From NCBI GenBank assembly GCA_902544985.1, contig CACCFV010000001.1, positions 62,001 through 126,000 of the forward strand: a stretch of 64,000 nucleotides of DNA, given 5' to 3'. This DNA comes from an uncultured Pelagibacteraceae bacterium. GTDB taxonomy: Bacteria; Pseudomonadota; Alphaproteobacteria; Pelagibacterales; Pelagibacteraceae. This document shows positions 10,301 to 20,404 of the stretch, in pieces. Under the pieces are notes generated by a model. The model saw nothing but the letters and a program-made list of their open reading frames with translations, ran no database searches and had not been told where the DNA came from. Both the position numbers and the translations under genes were made by a program. How positions within the stretch are numbered: position 1 is the first letter of the stretch; each line of letters starts with the position of its first letter.

Positions 10301-11865
10301 CACCAGGAGTAACATTAATTTCTCCACCTCCACATCATGATATTTATTCGATAGAGGATTTGGCACAATTGATTTACGATTTAAAGCAAACAAATCCAAA
10401 AGCACGAGTTGGTGTTAAGTTAGTTGCATCATCTGGAATTGGAACCATTGCTGCAGGTGTAGCTAAAGCGAAAGCAGATATTATTTTAATCTCAGGCCAT
10501 AATGGAGGAACGGGAGCAACTCCTCAAACAAGTGTCAAATATGTTGGAATACCATGGGAGATGGGTTTAACTGAGGCAAATCAGGTTTTAACACTAAATA
10601 ATTTAAGACACAAAGTTACATTGAGAACTGATGGTGGTATTAAAACTGGAAGAGATGTTGTTATGGCTGCAATGATGGGAGCAGAGGAATATGGAGTTGC
10701 TACAACAGCTCTAGTGGCAATGGGATGTATAATGGTTAGACAGTGCCACTCAAATACTTGTCCAGTAGGTGTTTGTACGCAAGATGAAAAATTAAGAGAA
10801 AAATTCACTGGCACCCCGGACAAGGTTGTTAATTTATTCACTTTTATTGCCTCCGAAGTAAGAGAAATTTTAGCGGGACTAGGCTTTAAATCACTGAATG
10901 ATATTATTGGGAGAACTGATTTGCTAATGCAAGTTAATAAAGCATCACCAAATTTAGATGACTTAGACTTAAACCCATTATTTGTTCAGGCAGACCCTGG
11001 AAATAATAAAAGATACTGTGAGTCTTTAGAGATAAATAAAGTACCTGAAACATTAGATCAAGAAATTTGGCCTGAAATCGAAAAGTCTTTAGATAATTCG
11101 CAAAAGATTGAGAAAGAATTCATTATTAAAAATACTAACAGAGCAGTCGGTACGAGAATTTCGCACCATCTTTACAAAAAGTATGGTTATGAAAAACTAG
11201 ATGAAAATTTTTTAACACTAAATTTTAAAGGCTCCGCAGGTCAGTCTTTTGGAGCTTTTTCATCGAAAGGATTAAGATTAAATCTTAAAGGTGATGCAAA
11301 TGATTATGTTGGTAAAGGATTATCAGGTGCTACAATCTCAATAAAACTTTCGGATGAAAGTAATTTAGTTTCTAATGAAAATACAATCATTGGAAACACT
11401 GTACTTTATGGAGCTACTTCAGGTAAACTTTTTGCTGCAGGTCAAGCAGGCGATAGATTTGCTGTGAGAAATTCCGGCGCAACTACAGTTATTGAAGGAT
11501 GTGACTCAAATGGTTGTGAATATATGACCGGGGGAACGGTGGTTATTTTGGGAGATGTTGGAGATAATTTTGCAGCCGGTATGACTGGTGGTATGGCATT
11601 TATTTACGATAAATCTAATGAGTTCGAAAAAAAAGTAAATCCAGACTCAGTTATCTGGCAAAATGTTGAGACAGATTATTGGATCAGTTATTTAAAGGAA
11701 TTAATTTTGGAACATTCAAAAGAAACAGGTTCTTTGATATCAAAAAATATTTTTGAAAACTTTAAAATTGAAATTAAAAATTTTGTTCAAGTTTGTCCAA
11801 AAGAGATGATTAATAAACTTAAAAATCCTATTACCTTAAAGTCTAAGATAAAAGAAGTTAGCTAA
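7360..11865 (+). CDS. gltB: glutamate synthase (NADPH) large subunit
   Basis: Large subunit of GOGAT: it hydrolyses glutamine and transfers ammonia to 2-oxoglutarate, giving two glutamates. ATG 7360 overlaps the gltD stop. An open extension back to 7273 lies inside gltD and is rejected because ATG 7360 gives a normal propeptide. The nucleophile is Cys26 in HDACGVGLIAS, so a 25-residue propeptide is expected to be removed. Then come the class-II glutaminase domain, the central domain, the FMN/2-oxoglutarate synthase domain with its 3Fe-4S cluster (CHSNTCPVGVC), and a C-terminal Gly-rich beta-helix. The 1501-aa length is standard. The 3' end overlaps the convergent hydrolase gene by 8 bases. 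Confidence 0.96.
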   Translation: MENYKKNLELLTKNHVYSKEMEHDACGVGLIASTEGKKSRAIVEYGIEALKAVWHRGAVDADGKTGDGAGIHVEIPKDFFIEKIQVTGHDYDNSEICVGMIFLPRNDYLAQESCKTIVESELTKNNFSIYGWRQVPVNPKVLGEKALQTMPEIIQVLFKSNDPNLLDKNLERKIYETRKRIENKAFDASLNNFYICSISSKSIIYKGLYLAEAISDFYLDLKDTRFISRYAIFHQRFSTNTAPSWSLAQPFRAIAHNGEINTYKGNKNWMKVHEQEMSSPLFDNIENLKPVIQKGVSDSAALDNVFELLNKSGQSAPLAKLMLVPDAWSKKNKTLSKSHQQLFNFLNSTMEPWDGPAAIAATDNEWVIAANDRNGLRPLRYAITKDKMLFAGSETGMIELNEKKILTKGRLGPGEIIGVRIEKGKVFSNSQIKDYLAKEFKHFNSQIIDLDEKLSISNEKHNFDGESLRRRQYTFGISLEDLELILHPMAEDAKEATGSMGDDTPLAVLSDKYRPLYHFFRQNFSQVTNPPIDSLRENKVMSLKTRFGNLGNILDFDTLTKENIYVLNSPILSNSQFNKFTNFFGKNSVTIDCSFLKEDNLADSINRIQKDSEIAVRQGVTQLILSDKNISSEKLPMPMLLCVGAINTFLIQKKLRGYVSINVQSGEAIDTHSFATLIGVGATTVNPYLAFDSLYQRYKKKLFGQFSFDECVQRYINSVNAGLLKIMSKMGISVLSSYRGGCNFETVGLSRTVVDDYFPGVTSKISGIGLVGIEKKIRQIHKEAFESTETVLPIGGIYRYRKNGETHQYQGRLIHLLQSAVGSNSYDVYKKYVEGIYNLPPINLRDLVDFRKKKLGPSIDISEVEPIEKILKRFGSGSMSHGALSKEAHETLAIGMNRIKGASCSGEGGEDAERFKMMDSGDSANSRVKQIASARFGVTVNYLNNCNEIEIKMAQGAKPGEGGQLPGFKVTEEIARLRHSTPGVTLISPPPHHDIYSIEDLAQLIYDLKQTNPKARVGVKLVASSGIGTIAAGVAKAKADIILISGHNGGTGATPQTSVKYVGIPWEMGLTEANQVLTLNNLRHKVTLRTDGGIKTGRDVVMAAMMGAEEYGVATTALVAMGCIMVRQCHSNTCPVGVCTQDEKLREKFTGTPDKVVNLFTFIASEVREILAGLGFKSLNDIIGRTDLLMQVNKASPNLDDLDLNPLFVQADPGNNKRYCESLEINKVPETLDQEIWPEIEKSLDNSQKIEKEFIIKNTNRAVGTRISHHLYKKYGYEKLDENFLTLNFKGSAGQSFGAFSSKGLRLNLKGDANDYVGKGLSGATISIKLSDESNLVSNENTIIGNTVLYGATSGKLFAAGQAGDRFAVRNSGATTVIEGCDSNGCEYMTGGTVVILGDVGDNFAAGMTGGMAFIYDKSNEFEKKVNPDSVIWQNVETDYWISYLKELILEHSKETGSLISKNIFENFKIEIKNFVQVCPKEMINKLKNPITLKSKIKEVS

Positions 11866-12604
11866 TAATTATTTTTAACTCTTTTTTCAAAATATTTAAC
11901 CATTTTGGAGAAGATAGGCTGTGATCACCATTTTTAACGATAACTAGTTTTTTTTCAGAATTTACGAAAATTTTTAAAACTTTTTTTGAATAACTAACAG
12001 GAACAGACTCATCCTTTTCCCCATGAACCATGGTAACTTTTAATTTGTCATAAATTTTTTTATTTAATACTTTATTTTTTCGGCCATCTTTAATTAATTG
12101 TAAAGAAATCGGATATTCATATTTGCCATGCTTTAAATAAATTATTTTGTTTTGCGTTATTTCTTTTTTCATTTTTTTTGAAAATTTATTCCACATTAAC
12201 CCATCTAAAAATTGAGGTGCAGAACCTATTCCCAAAAAACCTACGATTTGTTTTTTAAAAAATTTAAATTGATTTAAAGAAATCCAAGATCCCATACTTG
12301 AACCGACTAAAATTACTTTATTTTTTTTAACAACTTTTTTGATTAATATAGTTGTTTCTCGAGTCCATTTTGTGATGTTCCCATTAGTAAATTTACCAGT
12401 TGATTTGCCGTGACCAGAGTATTCTAGCGCAAGAAAACCAAGTTTATTTTTTTTTGCAAAATTTAAAAAAGCTTTAGGTTTTTTTCCCTCTAAATCAGAC
12501 ATAAATCCATGTAAAAAAACAATATAAGTTGCATTTTTTTGGTTGTATTTTGAGTACCTGATTTTTTTAAATTTATTTATTTTAAGGTAACTGAATTTGT
12601 TCAT
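11858..12604 (-). CDS. alpha/beta hydrolase
   Basis: A 248-aa alpha/beta-hydrolase-fold protein. Visible are the oxyanion-side HGFMSDLEGKK, the GHGKSTG segment common in this subgroup, the nucleophile elbow GSSMG, and a late GDHSLS with the presumed catalytic His. A late HGEKDESVP segment could supply the Asp. No signal peptide is seen, so it is probably cytoplasmic. Family members are often esterase- or peptidase-like, but the substrate cannot be told from sequence. It is divergent from the glycosyltransferase gene at 12647 with only 42 bases between the starts. Confidence 0.8.
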   Translation of the reverse strand: MNKFSYLKINKFKKIRYSKYNQKNATYIVFLHGFMSDLEGKKPKAFLNFAKKNKLGFLALEYSGHGKSTGKFTNGNITKWTRETTILIKKVVKKNKVILVGSSMGSWISLNQFKFFKKQIVGFLGIGSAPQFLDGLMWNKFSKKMKKEITQNKIIYLKHGKYEYPISLQLIKDGRKNKVLNKKIYDKLKVTMVHGEKDESVPVSYSKKVLKIFVNSEKKLVIVKNGDHSLSSPKWLNILKKELKIIIS

Positions 12605-12632
12605 AAAAGTTTATTAGTTATCTCTATTATTA

Positions 12633-12638
12633 TATAAT
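12633..12638 (+). promoter_or_regulatory. candidate -10 box for the glycosyltransferase/thrS operon
   Basis: A perfect TATAAT ends 8 bases before the ATG at 12647, in the 42-base divergent spacer. No good -35 is seen. If used, the transcript would begin almost at the start codon and be nearly leaderless. In sequence this A+T-rich, such hexamers arise by chance, so support is weak. Confidence 0.3.
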
Positions 12639-12646
12639 CTTTTTAC

Positions 12647-13801
12647 ATGTCATCTAATATAAAAGTCTTACAAGTGATACCAAAATTAGGTTATGGAGGT
12701 GTAGAAACTGGATGTTATGATATTGCTCATTATTTACCAGAAAATGGGTGCGGGTCTTTTATAGTAACAAGCGGTGGTGAATTAACAAAATTTGTTGATA
12801 AAAAAAAAGTAAAATTAATTAAACTTCCAGTACACAGCAAAAATCCTTTATTGATTTTGATTAATACAATTTTATTGATTGGGATAATTTTGTTTTTTAA
12901 AATCTCAATTGTTCACGCAAGAAGTAGAGCACCGGCTTGGTCTTGTTTGTTTGCAACAAAGCTAACAAATAGAAAGTTTGTTACCACATTTCATGGCACT
13001 TATAATTTTAGTGGCAAGTTTAAAAAATTTTATAATTCAGTAATGGTAAGATCTGACTTAATAATTGCAGGATCAAATTTTATCTTTTCTCATATCAAAG
13101 AAAATTACTCTGAGTTTTTGTCAAATAAAAAAAAATTTTTAGTTATTTTTAGGGGAATAAATGTTGATTATTTTGACTCATCTACAAAATTAGAAAATGA
13201 TGAAAAAAATTTACTGCAAAAATGGAATATCAATGATAAAAAAAAAATAATTCTTTTGCCAGGTAGGCTTACTTCATGGAAAGGACAAGAATTATTTATT
13301 GAAGCGATTAATTTAGTTAAATTTGAACTAGGTTATGAAGCTTTCCACGCAGTTATACTTGGAAATGATCAAGGCAGAGATTTATATAAAAAAAAATTGA
13401 TTCGTCTCACAGAGCAATATCGTTTAACAAACCAAATCAAATTTATAGATCACTGTGAAGATATGGCCTTAGCCTATAAAGTTTCTAATATAATTGTATC
13501 AGCTTCAATAGAACCAGAAGCTTTTGGAAGAGTAGCAGTAGAAGCACAATCTATGGAAAAATTAATTATAGCTAGTAATATTGGAGGATCTAACGAAACA
13601 ATAAAAGATGAAAAAACAGGCTTTTTATTTAAATCGGGAGATGCAGATTCTTTAAGTAAAAAAATAATTCGTGGATTAACAATGGATGAAACAACTTTAA
13701 ATATAATGGGCAAAGAAGGAAGAAGTAACATAATAAAAAAATTTAATGTTGAAAAAATGTGTTTTTCTACATATTCAGAGTATAAAAGATTATTAAACTA
13801 A
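12647..13801 (+). CDS. GT4-family glycosyltransferase
   Basis: A GT-B-fold glycosyltransferase of 384 aa resembling the GT4 family. The N-terminal [13 protein letters not shown] is the typical acceptor-domain start, and the C-terminal half carries [13 protein letters not shown] and the donor-binding stretch [18 protein letters not shown], where the [10 protein letters not shown] segment matches the E-x7-E motif. It is likely a cytoplasmic or membrane-associated enzyme adding a sugar to a lipid-linked glycan such as LPS. Donor and acceptor are unknown. Its TAATG overlap with thrS puts a glycan gene at the head of a translation operon. Confidence 0.85.
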   Translation: MSSNIKVLQVIPKLGYGGVETGCYDIAHYLPENGCGSFIVTSGGELTKFVDKKKVKLIKLPVHSKNPLLILINTILLIGIILFFKISIVHARSRAPAWSCLFATKLTNRKFVTTFHGTYNFSGKFKKFYNSVMVRSDLIIAGSNFIFSHIKENYSEFLSNKKKFLVIFRGINVDYFDSSTKLENDEKNLLQKWNINDKKKIILLPGRLTSWKGQELFIEAINLVKFELGYEAFHAVILGNDQGRDLYKKKLIRLTEQYRLTNQIKFIDHCEDMALAYKVSNIIVSASIEPEAFGRVAVEAQSMEKLIIASNIGGSNETIKDEKTGFLFKSGDADSLSKKIIRGLTMDETTLNIMGKEGRSNIIKKFNVEKMCFSTYSEYKRLLN

Positions 13802-15720
13802 TGCCTATAATTACATTACCAGATGGTAAAAATATTGAATTTCCAAAAGAGGTTACAGGTTTAGACATTGCAGAAAAAATAAGTAAGTCATTATTAAAAC
13901 AAGCATTAATTATGAGCGTTGATGGTGAGCTAAAAGATTTATATTTTTCAATTAAAAAAGATTGCTCAGTAAAAATTTTTACTGCAAAAGACCCTGAAGG
14001 ACTTGAGGTTATTAGACATGATACCGCTCATATCATGGCGATGGCTGTTCAAGAATTATACCCTGGTACGCAAGTAACTATTGGACCTGTAATTGAAAAT
14101 GGTTTTTACTATGATTTTGCTCGTAAAGAACCCTTTACAGAGGATGATCTAGAAAAAATAGAAAAAAAAATGTCCGAAATAGTTGACAAAGATATAAAAA
14201 CAAAAAGAGAGGTTTGGAAAAGAGATAAAGCAATAAGCCATTTTAAAGAAATTGGTGAAAACTATAAAGCAGAAATAATAGAAAGCATTCCAGAGAGTGA
14301 GGAGCTAACCGTCTATCATCATGGTGATACTTGGTATGACTTATGTAGAGGTCCACATTTAGTTTCTTCTGGAAAAATTGGTAAAGCGTTTAAACTTACA
14401 AAAGTTGCTGGAGCATATTGGCGTGGAGATTCTAAAAATGAGATGTTACAAAGAATTTATGGAACTGGTTGGGCATCTCAAAAAGACTTGGATGATTATT
14501 TAAAAAGAATTGAGGAAGCGGAAAAAAGAGATCATAGGAAGCTTGGTAAAGAAATGGATTTATTTCATTTTAGAGAAGAGAGTCCAGGATCTGTTTTTTG
14601 GCACGAAAAGGGTTGGGCGTTATTTCAAAAATTGATTAATTACATGCGAGCACGCCAAGATGCAGCAGGATATAAAGAAGTAAATACTCCAGAGGTACTA
14701 GATAGATTGTTATGGGAAAAATCAGGACATTGGGAAAAATATGGAGAAAACATGTATACTTCCGAGACTCCTGACGAGAAAGTTTTTGCGATAAAACCAA
14801 TGAATTGTCCGGGTCATATACAAGTTTTTAATCAAGGTTTGAAAAGTTATAGAGATTTACCATTAAGAATAACAGAATTTGGTAAAGTACACAGATATGA
14901 ACCATCAGGAGCTTTGCATGGACTTCTTAGAGTGAGAGCTTTTACTCAGGACGATGCACATATTTTTTGTTCAGAAGATCAAATTACAAGTGAGTGTTTA
15001 AATGTAACTAATTTAATTTTAGATATTTATAAAGATTTAGGTTTTGAAAAGGTGGTGTTAAAATATGCTGACAGACCTGATGTAAGAGTGGGTGAAGATA
15101 AAGTTTGGGATAAAGCCGAGGCATCTTTATTAGAGGCAGTCAAGGCAACAAAATTAGAATACAGTATTAATAAGGGAGAAGGCGCCTTTTATGGTCCAAA
15201 AATAGAATTTGTATTAAGAGATGCAATTGGCAGAGATTGGCAATGCGGAACAGTACAAGTAGATTTAAACTTACCTGGAAGGTTAGATGCTACTTATGTT
15301 GACAAAGATGGAACAAAAAAAGTTCCTGTAATGTTACATAGAGCATTGTTTGGATCGCTTGAAAGGTTTATTGGAATTTTAATTGAGAATTATGCTGGAA
15401 AGTTTCCATTTTGGATATCTCCATTACAAACAGTAGTAATTCCTATCTCAGAAGATTTTGAGGAATATGCAAGTAAAGTTTCAAAAAAAATAAAAGAAGC
15501 TGGGATGAGTTCAATAGTCGATTTAAAAAATCATAACTTGAATTATAAAATAAGAGAACATTCTCTTGCAAAAGTCCCTATATTACTAATTTGTGGTAAA
15601 AAAGAAGTTGACAGTAACTCCGTAACCATTAGAAGATTGGATTCTAATAAACAAGAAAATATGGAATTAAATAAATTTTTAAAAACATTTTCTGCATTAA
15701 ATAAAGCATCCTCAATTTAA
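13801..15720 (+). CDS. thrS: threonyl-tRNA synthetase
   Basis: Class II aminoacyl-tRNA synthetase charging tRNA-Thr. Seen: the N-terminal TGS domain (residues 1-60), the editing-domain motifs [11 protein letters not shown] and a later CRGPHL, and the catalytic core with [10 protein letters not shown], the motif 2 region around [11 protein letters not shown], and the motif 3 neighbourhood [13 protein letters not shown]-terminal anticodon-binding domain follows. The zinc ligands Cys, His and His are supplied by the NCPGH segment and downstream His residues. The 639-aa length is standard. It starts inside the stop of the upstream glycosyltransferase gene and abuts infC with no spacer. Confidence 0.97.
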   Translation: MPIITLPDGKNIEFPKEVTGLDIAEKISKSLLKQALIMSVDGELKDLYFSIKKDCSVKIFTAKDPEGLEVIRHDTAHIMAMAVQELYPGTQVTIGPVIENGFYYDFARKEPFTEDDLEKIEKKMSEIVDKDIKTKREVWKRDKAISHFKEIGENYKAEIIESIPESEELTVYHHGDTWYDLCRGPHLVSSGKIGKAFKLTKVAGAYWRGDSKNEMLQRIYGTGWASQKDLDDYLKRIEEAEKRDHRKLGKEMDLFHFREESPGSVFWHEKGWALFQKLINYMRARQDAAGYKEVNTPEVLDRLLWEKSGHWEKYGENMYTSETPDEKVFAIKPMNCPGHIQVFNQGLKSYRDLPLRITEFGKVHRYEPSGALHGLLRVRAFTQDDAHIFCSEDQITSECLNVTNLILDIYKDLGFEKVVLKYADRPDVRVGEDKVWDKAEASLLEAVKATKLEYSINKGEGAFYGPKIEFVLRDAIGRDWQCGTVQVDLNLPGRLDATYVDKDGTKKVPVMLHRALFGSLERFIGILIENYAGKFPFWISPLQTVVIPISEDFEEYASKVSKKIKEAGMSSIVDLKNHNLNYKIREHSLAKVPILLICGKKEVDSNSVTIRRLDSNKQENMELNKFLKTFSALNKASSI

Positions 15721-16266
15721 GTGGCAGATTTAAAGCAAAATTATTTCCAGAGAAGAACTAAAGATCGAGGTCCAAGATCTAACAACAGAATTTCGTCTCC
15801 AGAAGTTCAAGTTATAGGTAGTGATGGGGAAAATCTTGGAGTCATTAATACAAACGAGGCAATATCGATGGCAAGAAGTCAAGGTTTAGATTTAATCGAG
15901 ATAGCTCCGAATGCTAAACCACCAGTTTGTAAAATCATGGATATGGGAAAATTTAAGTATGATGCGCAAAAAAAAGCAAACCTCGCTAAAAAGAAACAAA
16001 AAATTATTGCATTAAAAGAAATTAAAATGAGACCTGTAACCGAGACACACGATTATGAGTTCAAGGTCAAAAACGCAAAAAAATTTATTGCTAAAGGTGA
16101 TAAAGTAAAATTTACAATAAGATTTAAAGGTAGAGAACTACAGCACTCACATTTAGGCAATGAATTAATGACTAAGATAAAAGAAGATATGAAGGAAATT
16201 GGTAAGGTAGAATTGCACCCAAAGTTTGATGGAAAACAAATGATAATGGTAATTCAGCCTTTATAA
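15721..16266 (+). CDS. infC: translation initiation factor IF-3
   Basis: IF-3 (181 aa) binds the 30S subunit, prevents premature 50S joining and checks the start codon. The N domain starts with RGPRSNNRI and the C domain contains ALKEIKMRP and RFKGRELQH, both family signatures. The start is GTG, directly after the thrS TAA, with no recognisable Shine-Dalgarno. The next in-frame ATG would remove 47 residues of conserved N domain, so GTG is the real start. A non-AUG start on this gene is noteworthy because IF-3 itself discriminates against such codons and uses this for autoregulation in E. coli (AUU there). Confidence 0.95.
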   Translation: MADLKQNYFQRRTKDRGPRSNNRISSPEVQVIGSDGENLGVINTNEAISMARSQGLDLIEIAPNAKPPVCKIMDMGKFKYDAQKKANLAKKKQKIIALKEIKMRPVTETHDYEFKVKNAKKFIAKGDKVKFTIRFKGRELQHSHLGNELMTKIKEDMKEIGKVELHPKFDGKQMIMVIQPL

Positions 16267-16279
16267 GCTTTAATAGTAG

Positions 16280-16308
16280 TTGTAAATTAATAACATTCTT
16301 TGTATAAA
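16280..16308 (+). promoter_or_regulatory. candidate sigma-70 promoter for rpmI-rplT
   Basis: TTGTAA (16280-16285) and TATAAA (16303-16308) are separated by exactly 17 bases, which is good sigma-70 spacing. The predicted start would lie about 5 bases before the rpmI ATG at 16320. This leaves no room for the structured L20-binding leader known in enterics. Inference from sequence only. Confidence 0.4.
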
Positions 16309-16319
16309 CTCGCAAAATT

Positions 16320-16526
16320 ATGCCAAAATTAAAAACAAAAAGCTCTGCAAAAAAAAGGTTTAAAATATCTGCAAAGGGAAAAGTAATAATGGCTCAAGCT
16401 GGTAAAAGACACGGCATGATAAAACGAACAAATTCTCAAATAAGAAAATTAAGGGGCACTACAACTATGTCGAAACAAGACGGTAAAATTGTTAAGTCAT
16501 ATATGCCTTACAGTCTAAGAGGTTAA
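16320..16526 (+). CDS. rpmI: 50S ribosomal protein L35
   Basis: A 68-aa basic protein of the large subunit beginning [14 protein letters not shown], the invariant L35 N terminus, with GKRHGMIKR in the middle. It sits between infC and rplT, as in most bacteria. A 53-base spacer separates it from infC, and only one base separates it from rplT. Confidence 0.97.
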   Translation: MPKLKTKSSAKKRFKISAKGKVIMAQAGKRHGMIKRTNSQIRKLRGTTTMSKQDGKIVKSYMPYSLRG

Positions 16527-16527
16527 T

Positions 16528-16884
16528 ATGGCAAGAGTTAAAAGAGGTGTAACTAGTAGAGCAAAACATAAAAAAGTTTTAAAAGCCGTTAAGGGCCAAT
16601 GGGGCAGAAGAAAAAATACTATCAGAGTTGCGAAGCAAGCCATGGAAAAAGCCATGCAATATGCTTACAGAGATCGTAGAAATAAGAAAAGAGATTTTAA
16701 ATCACTGTGGATACAAAGAATAAATGCTGGGGTGAGATCAGAAGGTTTGACATATTCTAAGTTTATTAATGGATTAAATAAATGTGGAATAAAAATTGAT
16801 CGAAAAATTCTAGCTGAGATAGCGTACGATAGTCCGGAAGCCTTTAAAACTATCGTTCAAAAAGCTCAATCTGCTTTAAATTAA
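16528..16884 (+). CDS. rplT: 50S ribosomal protein L20
   Basis: A 118-aa rRNA-binding protein needed early in 50S assembly. The N terminus [19 protein letters not shown] and the segment [13 protein letters not shown] are L20 signatures. It follows rpmI by one base. L20 represses its own operon in some bacteria through an mRNA structure, but I see no such leader here. A 43-base spacer leads to pheS. Confidence 0.97.
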   Translation: MARVKRGVTSRAKHKKVLKAVKGQWGRRKNTIRVAKQAMEKAMQYAYRDRRNKKRDFKSLWIQRINAGVRSEGLTYSKFINGLNKCGIKIDRKILAEIAYDSPEAFKTIVQKAQSALN

Positions 16885-16927
16885 TCTTCACTATTGTTTT
16901 ATTTCTCTGAAGAAATAATCTGTAAAA

Positions 16928-17995
16928 ATGACAGATCTTAAAAAAATAAAAGATGAATTTCTCTTAAAATTAAAGAGAAAATTAGATATTTCAGAAATTA
17001 ACCAAATTAAATCTGATCTATTTGGCAAAAGTGGATTGATTTCAGCTCAATTTAAAAAGATTGGAACAATAGCAGAGTCAGAAAGAAAAAAATTTGCCTC
17101 TGACTTAAACATCATAAAAGATGAACTCCAGGATTTAATAAGCTCAAAAATAAATGAAGTAGAAAATGCTGAAATTAACAAAAAATTAGAAAAAGAAAAA
17201 ATTGACATTACTTTACCTGAGAGATCATTTGTTCGAGGAAAAATTCATCCAGTCTCGCAAACGATCGATGAAATATCATCAATTTTCTCTGAAATAGGTT
17301 TTAGTGTAGAGGAAGGGCCAGACGTCGAGAATGAATATAACAATTTTACAGCATTAAATACTCCTGAAAATCATCCAGCTAGAGATATGCATGATACTTT
17401 CTATTTAGATGAAAAAAAACAAAAACTATTACGCACACATACTTCTCCAGTTCAAATTAGAACCATGCTGAAAGACAAACCACCATTTAAAATTATTGCA
17501 CCTGGAAGAACTTACAGATCAGATAGTGACCAAACTCATTCTCCAATGTTCCATCAAGTTGAAGGACTTCATATTGATAAGAATATAAATATGGGTCACT
17601 TAAAAGGGTGTTTGAATTATTTTATCAAAGAGTTTTTTGAAGTAGATAAAATTCAAATGAGATTTAGACCAAGCCATTTTCCTTTTACAGAACCATCTGC
17701 TGAAGTTGATATTGGGTATGAGATGAAGGATGGAAAAATTGTGATAGGAGAAGGCAATCAATGGTTAGAGATTTTAGGATGCGGAATGGTTCATCCAAAC
17801 GTCTTAAAGAACGTTAAAGTAGACCCAACAAAGTTTCAGGGATACGCATTTGGTATTGGGATTGATAGACTTGCTATGCTGAAATATGGGATAAACGATT
17901 TAAGAGCTTTTTTTGATTGTGATTACAGATGGTTAAATCATTTTGGATTTGACCCTTTAGACGTACCTACGAATTATAGAGGTCTTAGTCGATGA
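16928..17995 (+). CDS. pheS: phenylalanyl-tRNA synthetase alpha subunit
   Basis: Catalytic alpha subunit of the alpha2beta2 PheRS. An N-terminal coiled coil (about residues 1-95) binds tRNA, and the class II core follows with [23 protein letters not shown], motif 2 around [19 protein letters not shown], and the motif 3 segment [12 protein letters not shown]-like ([13 protein letters not shown]). The 355-aa length is normal. The stop overlaps the pheT start by 4 bases (ATGA), consistent with coupled synthesis of the two subunits. Confidence 0.97.
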   Translation: MTDLKKIKDEFLLKLKRKLDISEINQIKSDLFGKSGLISAQFKKIGTIAESERKKFASDLNIIKDELQDLISSKINEVENAEINKKLEKEKIDITLPERSFVRGKIHPVSQTIDEISSIFSEIGFSVEEGPDVENEYNNFTALNTPENHPARDMHDTFYLDEKKQKLLRTHTSPVQIRTMLKDKPPFKIIAPGRTYRSDSDQTHSPMFHQVEGLHIDKNINMGHLKGCLNYFIKEFFEVDKIQMRFRPSHFPFTEPSAEVDIGYEMKDGKIVIGEGNQWLEILGCGMVHPNVLKNVKVDPTKFQGYAFGIGIDRLAMLKYGINDLRAFFDCDYRWLNHFGFDPLDVPTNYRGLSR

Positions 17996-20397
17996 AAATA
18001 ACATTTGATTGGTTAAGAGATCATTTAAAGACAAATTTGAAAGAAAAAAATCTTTTAGAGCAACTTACCAATATTGGTCTAGAAGTAGAAAGTGTAGAAA
18101 GTCTTTCTGCTGATAACGAATTATTTAAAGTAGCTGAAATTATAAAAACTGAAAAACACCCAAATGCAGATCGACTAAAAGTGTGTGATGTAAATATTGG
18201 AAAAAATGAAATTAAAAAAGTTGTATGTGGTGCTGCTAATGCTAAAGAGGGGTTACTTACTATATACGCTCCTCCAGGTGCAATAATACCCAAAACAAAG
18301 ATGAAGTTAGTAGTTGCTAAAATTAGAGGCGTTACCTCTTACGGAATGCTTTGTTCTGAATCTGAATTAAATTTGTCTGATGAGAGCGACGGAATTATCG
18401 AATTACCAATGAGATATAAAAAGAATATTGGTAAAAGTTATTTTTCAAAATCAAAATCAAATCTTATTGATTTATCTATAACACCCAATAGACCAGATTG
18501 TCTTGGAATTAGAGGAATTGCTAGAGATCTGGCTGCATCAGGTTTTGGAAAATTAGTAGATTTTAAAGAAAAAAAAATTCATTCAAAAAATAAACACACT
18601 TTAAATGTAAAAATTAATAAAGAAAAAGGACAAGGATGCACTGCTTTTGGAAGTTGTTTAATAACAAATGTGAAAAATTCTGAAAGCCCTCAATGGCTTA
18701 AAGATAAATTAATTTCTATTGGTCAAAAACCAATCTCAGCAATAGTTGACATTACAAACTATGTTATGCTCGATATTAATCGTCCATTACATGCTTATGA
18801 TGCTGATAAAATTGAAAAAGGTATAATTGTTCGAAACTCTAAGTCTGGTGAAGAGTTTACAGCACTTGATAATAAAAATTATAAACTGGATAGTGGCATG
18901 TGTGTTATTAGCGATAATAAAGGTGTTTTAGGACTTGGAGGAATAATTGGTGGTACAAGATCTGGCACAGAATTTAATACAAAAAATGTATTACTTGAGT
19001 CTGCTTATTTTGAACCGGGATCAATAAGAAATACGGCAAAAAAATTAAATCTTGATACTGATGCAAAGTTTAGATTTGAAAGAGGTATAGATCCTTTATC
19101 AATCGAAGATGGTTTGAATAAAGCTGCAAAATTAATAATAGAGATTTGTGGCGGTGAAATTAGCAAAATTGATATTCAAAAAATAGAAACCTACAAAATA
19201 AAAAAAATTACATTTGATCCAAATATTTTTGAAAAATTATCTGGTTTTAAAATTTCTTTAAAAGAAATGATTAAAATTTTGGAGGATCTTGGTTTTGAAG
19301 TAAAAAATGATAAGAAAAGACTTAAATTAATTGTTCCTTCATGGAGACCAGATATTTCACAGGAAGTAGATATTGTTGAAGAGTTGGTAAGAATAAGTGG
19401 TTACGAAAAGATAAAGTATATAGAGCCAATTAAACAAAGAAAAAAACCTACTTTAAATAAACTTCAGAAATTATTTCATTTTTTACAAAGATCAGTTGCC
19501 TCCAAAGGTTATGTGGAGGCAATAACCTGGTCGTTTACAGACCAACGTTATAATGACCATTTTAGAGATACAAAAAAAGAGATTAAGATTATTAATCCTA
19601 TTAGTTCGGAATTAGGTGTTTTGAGAAATTCGATATTTTCTAATTTAATCATGTACATGAATAAAAATCTCGATAGAGGTTTTAAGGATTTATCGATATT
19701 TGAAATAGGTCCAATTTTTAATGGTTCTAATCCTGGTGAACAGAATACAGTAGTTAGTGGTTTATCAGCTGGGAAAAAATCAAGATTATCATGGATTGAA
19801 AAAGAAAGAAACGTAGATGTGTTTGACGTTAAAAGAGACGTAATCCAAACTTTAGTTGAAGCTGGTTATGACTCTCAAAAATTTTTTATTGATAGTAAAA
19901 CACCTAATTATTATCATCCAGGTAAATCAGGGAGATTATTTTTAAACAATGAAAAAAATCAAATGGCAGCATATTTTGGAGAAATACATCCTAATATTCT
20001 AAAGCAGATTGATATGAAAACCGAGTCTTTAGTTGGTTTTGAGATTTTTTTGGATAATTTAACATTAGCAGAAAAAACTCTAAATGATCTGAAGGTAAAA
20101 TTTTTATTTTCTGATTATCAAAAATCTGAAAGAGATTTTGCGTTTATCGTTAACAAAGATGTGAATGCCCAAGATTTGATAAATTCTATTTCTAGTATTG
20201 ATGAAAGTTTAGTGAAAGATGTTAAAGTTTTTGATGTTTATCAAGGCGATAATATTCCTGAAAACCAAAAATCAATTGCAATAAGTGTAACAATACAATC
20301 GTTTGAAAAAACTCTAAATGAGACTGATTTAGAGAAAATTAACAACTTGATAATTAAAACAGTTGAAAATAAAACTGGCGCCAAAATTCGATCTTAA
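17992..20397 (+). CDS. pheT: phenylalanyl-tRNA synthetase beta subunit
   Basis: Large beta subunit of PheRS (801 aa), including editing of mischarged Tyr-tRNA. Domains in order: an EMAP/tRNA-binding OB domain (about 40-155, [12 protein letters not shown]), the B3/B4 editing region (about 205-400, [21 protein letters not shown]), B5, the catalytically inactive core, and a C-terminal ferredoxin-like anticodon-binding domain (about 705-801, from [15 protein letters not shown]). Length and order are standard. Coupled to pheS by ATGA; lepA follows after 7 bases. Confidence 0.96.
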   Translation: MKITFDWLRDHLKTNLKEKNLLEQLTNIGLEVESVESLSADNELFKVAEIIKTEKHPNADRLKVCDVNIGKNEIKKVVCGAANAKEGLLTIYAPPGAIIPKTKMKLVVAKIRGVTSYGMLCSESELNLSDESDGIIELPMRYKKNIGKSYFSKSKSNLIDLSITPNRPDCLGIRGIARDLAASGFGKLVDFKEKKIHSKNKHTLNVKINKEKGQGCTAFGSCLITNVKNSESPQWLKDKLISIGQKPISAIVDITNYVMLDINRPLHAYDADKIEKGIIVRNSKSGEEFTALDNKNYKLDSGMCVISDNKGVLGLGGIIGGTRSGTEFNTKNVLLESAYFEPGSIRNTAKKLNLDTDAKFRFERGIDPLSIEDGLNKAAKLIIEICGGEISKIDIQKIETYKIKKITFDPNIFEKLSGFKISLKEMIKILEDLGFEVKNDKKRLKLIVPSWRPDISQEVDIVEELVRISGYEKIKYIEPIKQRKKPTLNKLQKLFHFLQRSVASKGYVEAITWSFTDQRYNDHFRDTKKEIKIINPISSELGVLRNSIFSNLIMYMNKNLDRGFKDLSIFEIGPIFNGSNPGEQNTVVSGLSAGKKSRLSWIEKERNVDVFDVKRDVIQTLVEAGYDSQKFFIDSKTPNYYHPGKSGRLFLNNEKNQMAAYFGEIHPNILKQIDMKTESLVGFEIFLDNLTLAEKTLNDLKVKFLFSDYQKSERDFAFIVNKDVNAQDLINSISSIDESLVKDVKVFDVYQGDNIPENQKSIAISVTIQSFEKTLNETDLEKINNLIIKTVENKTGAKIRS

Positions 20398-20404
20398 TAC
20401 TTAG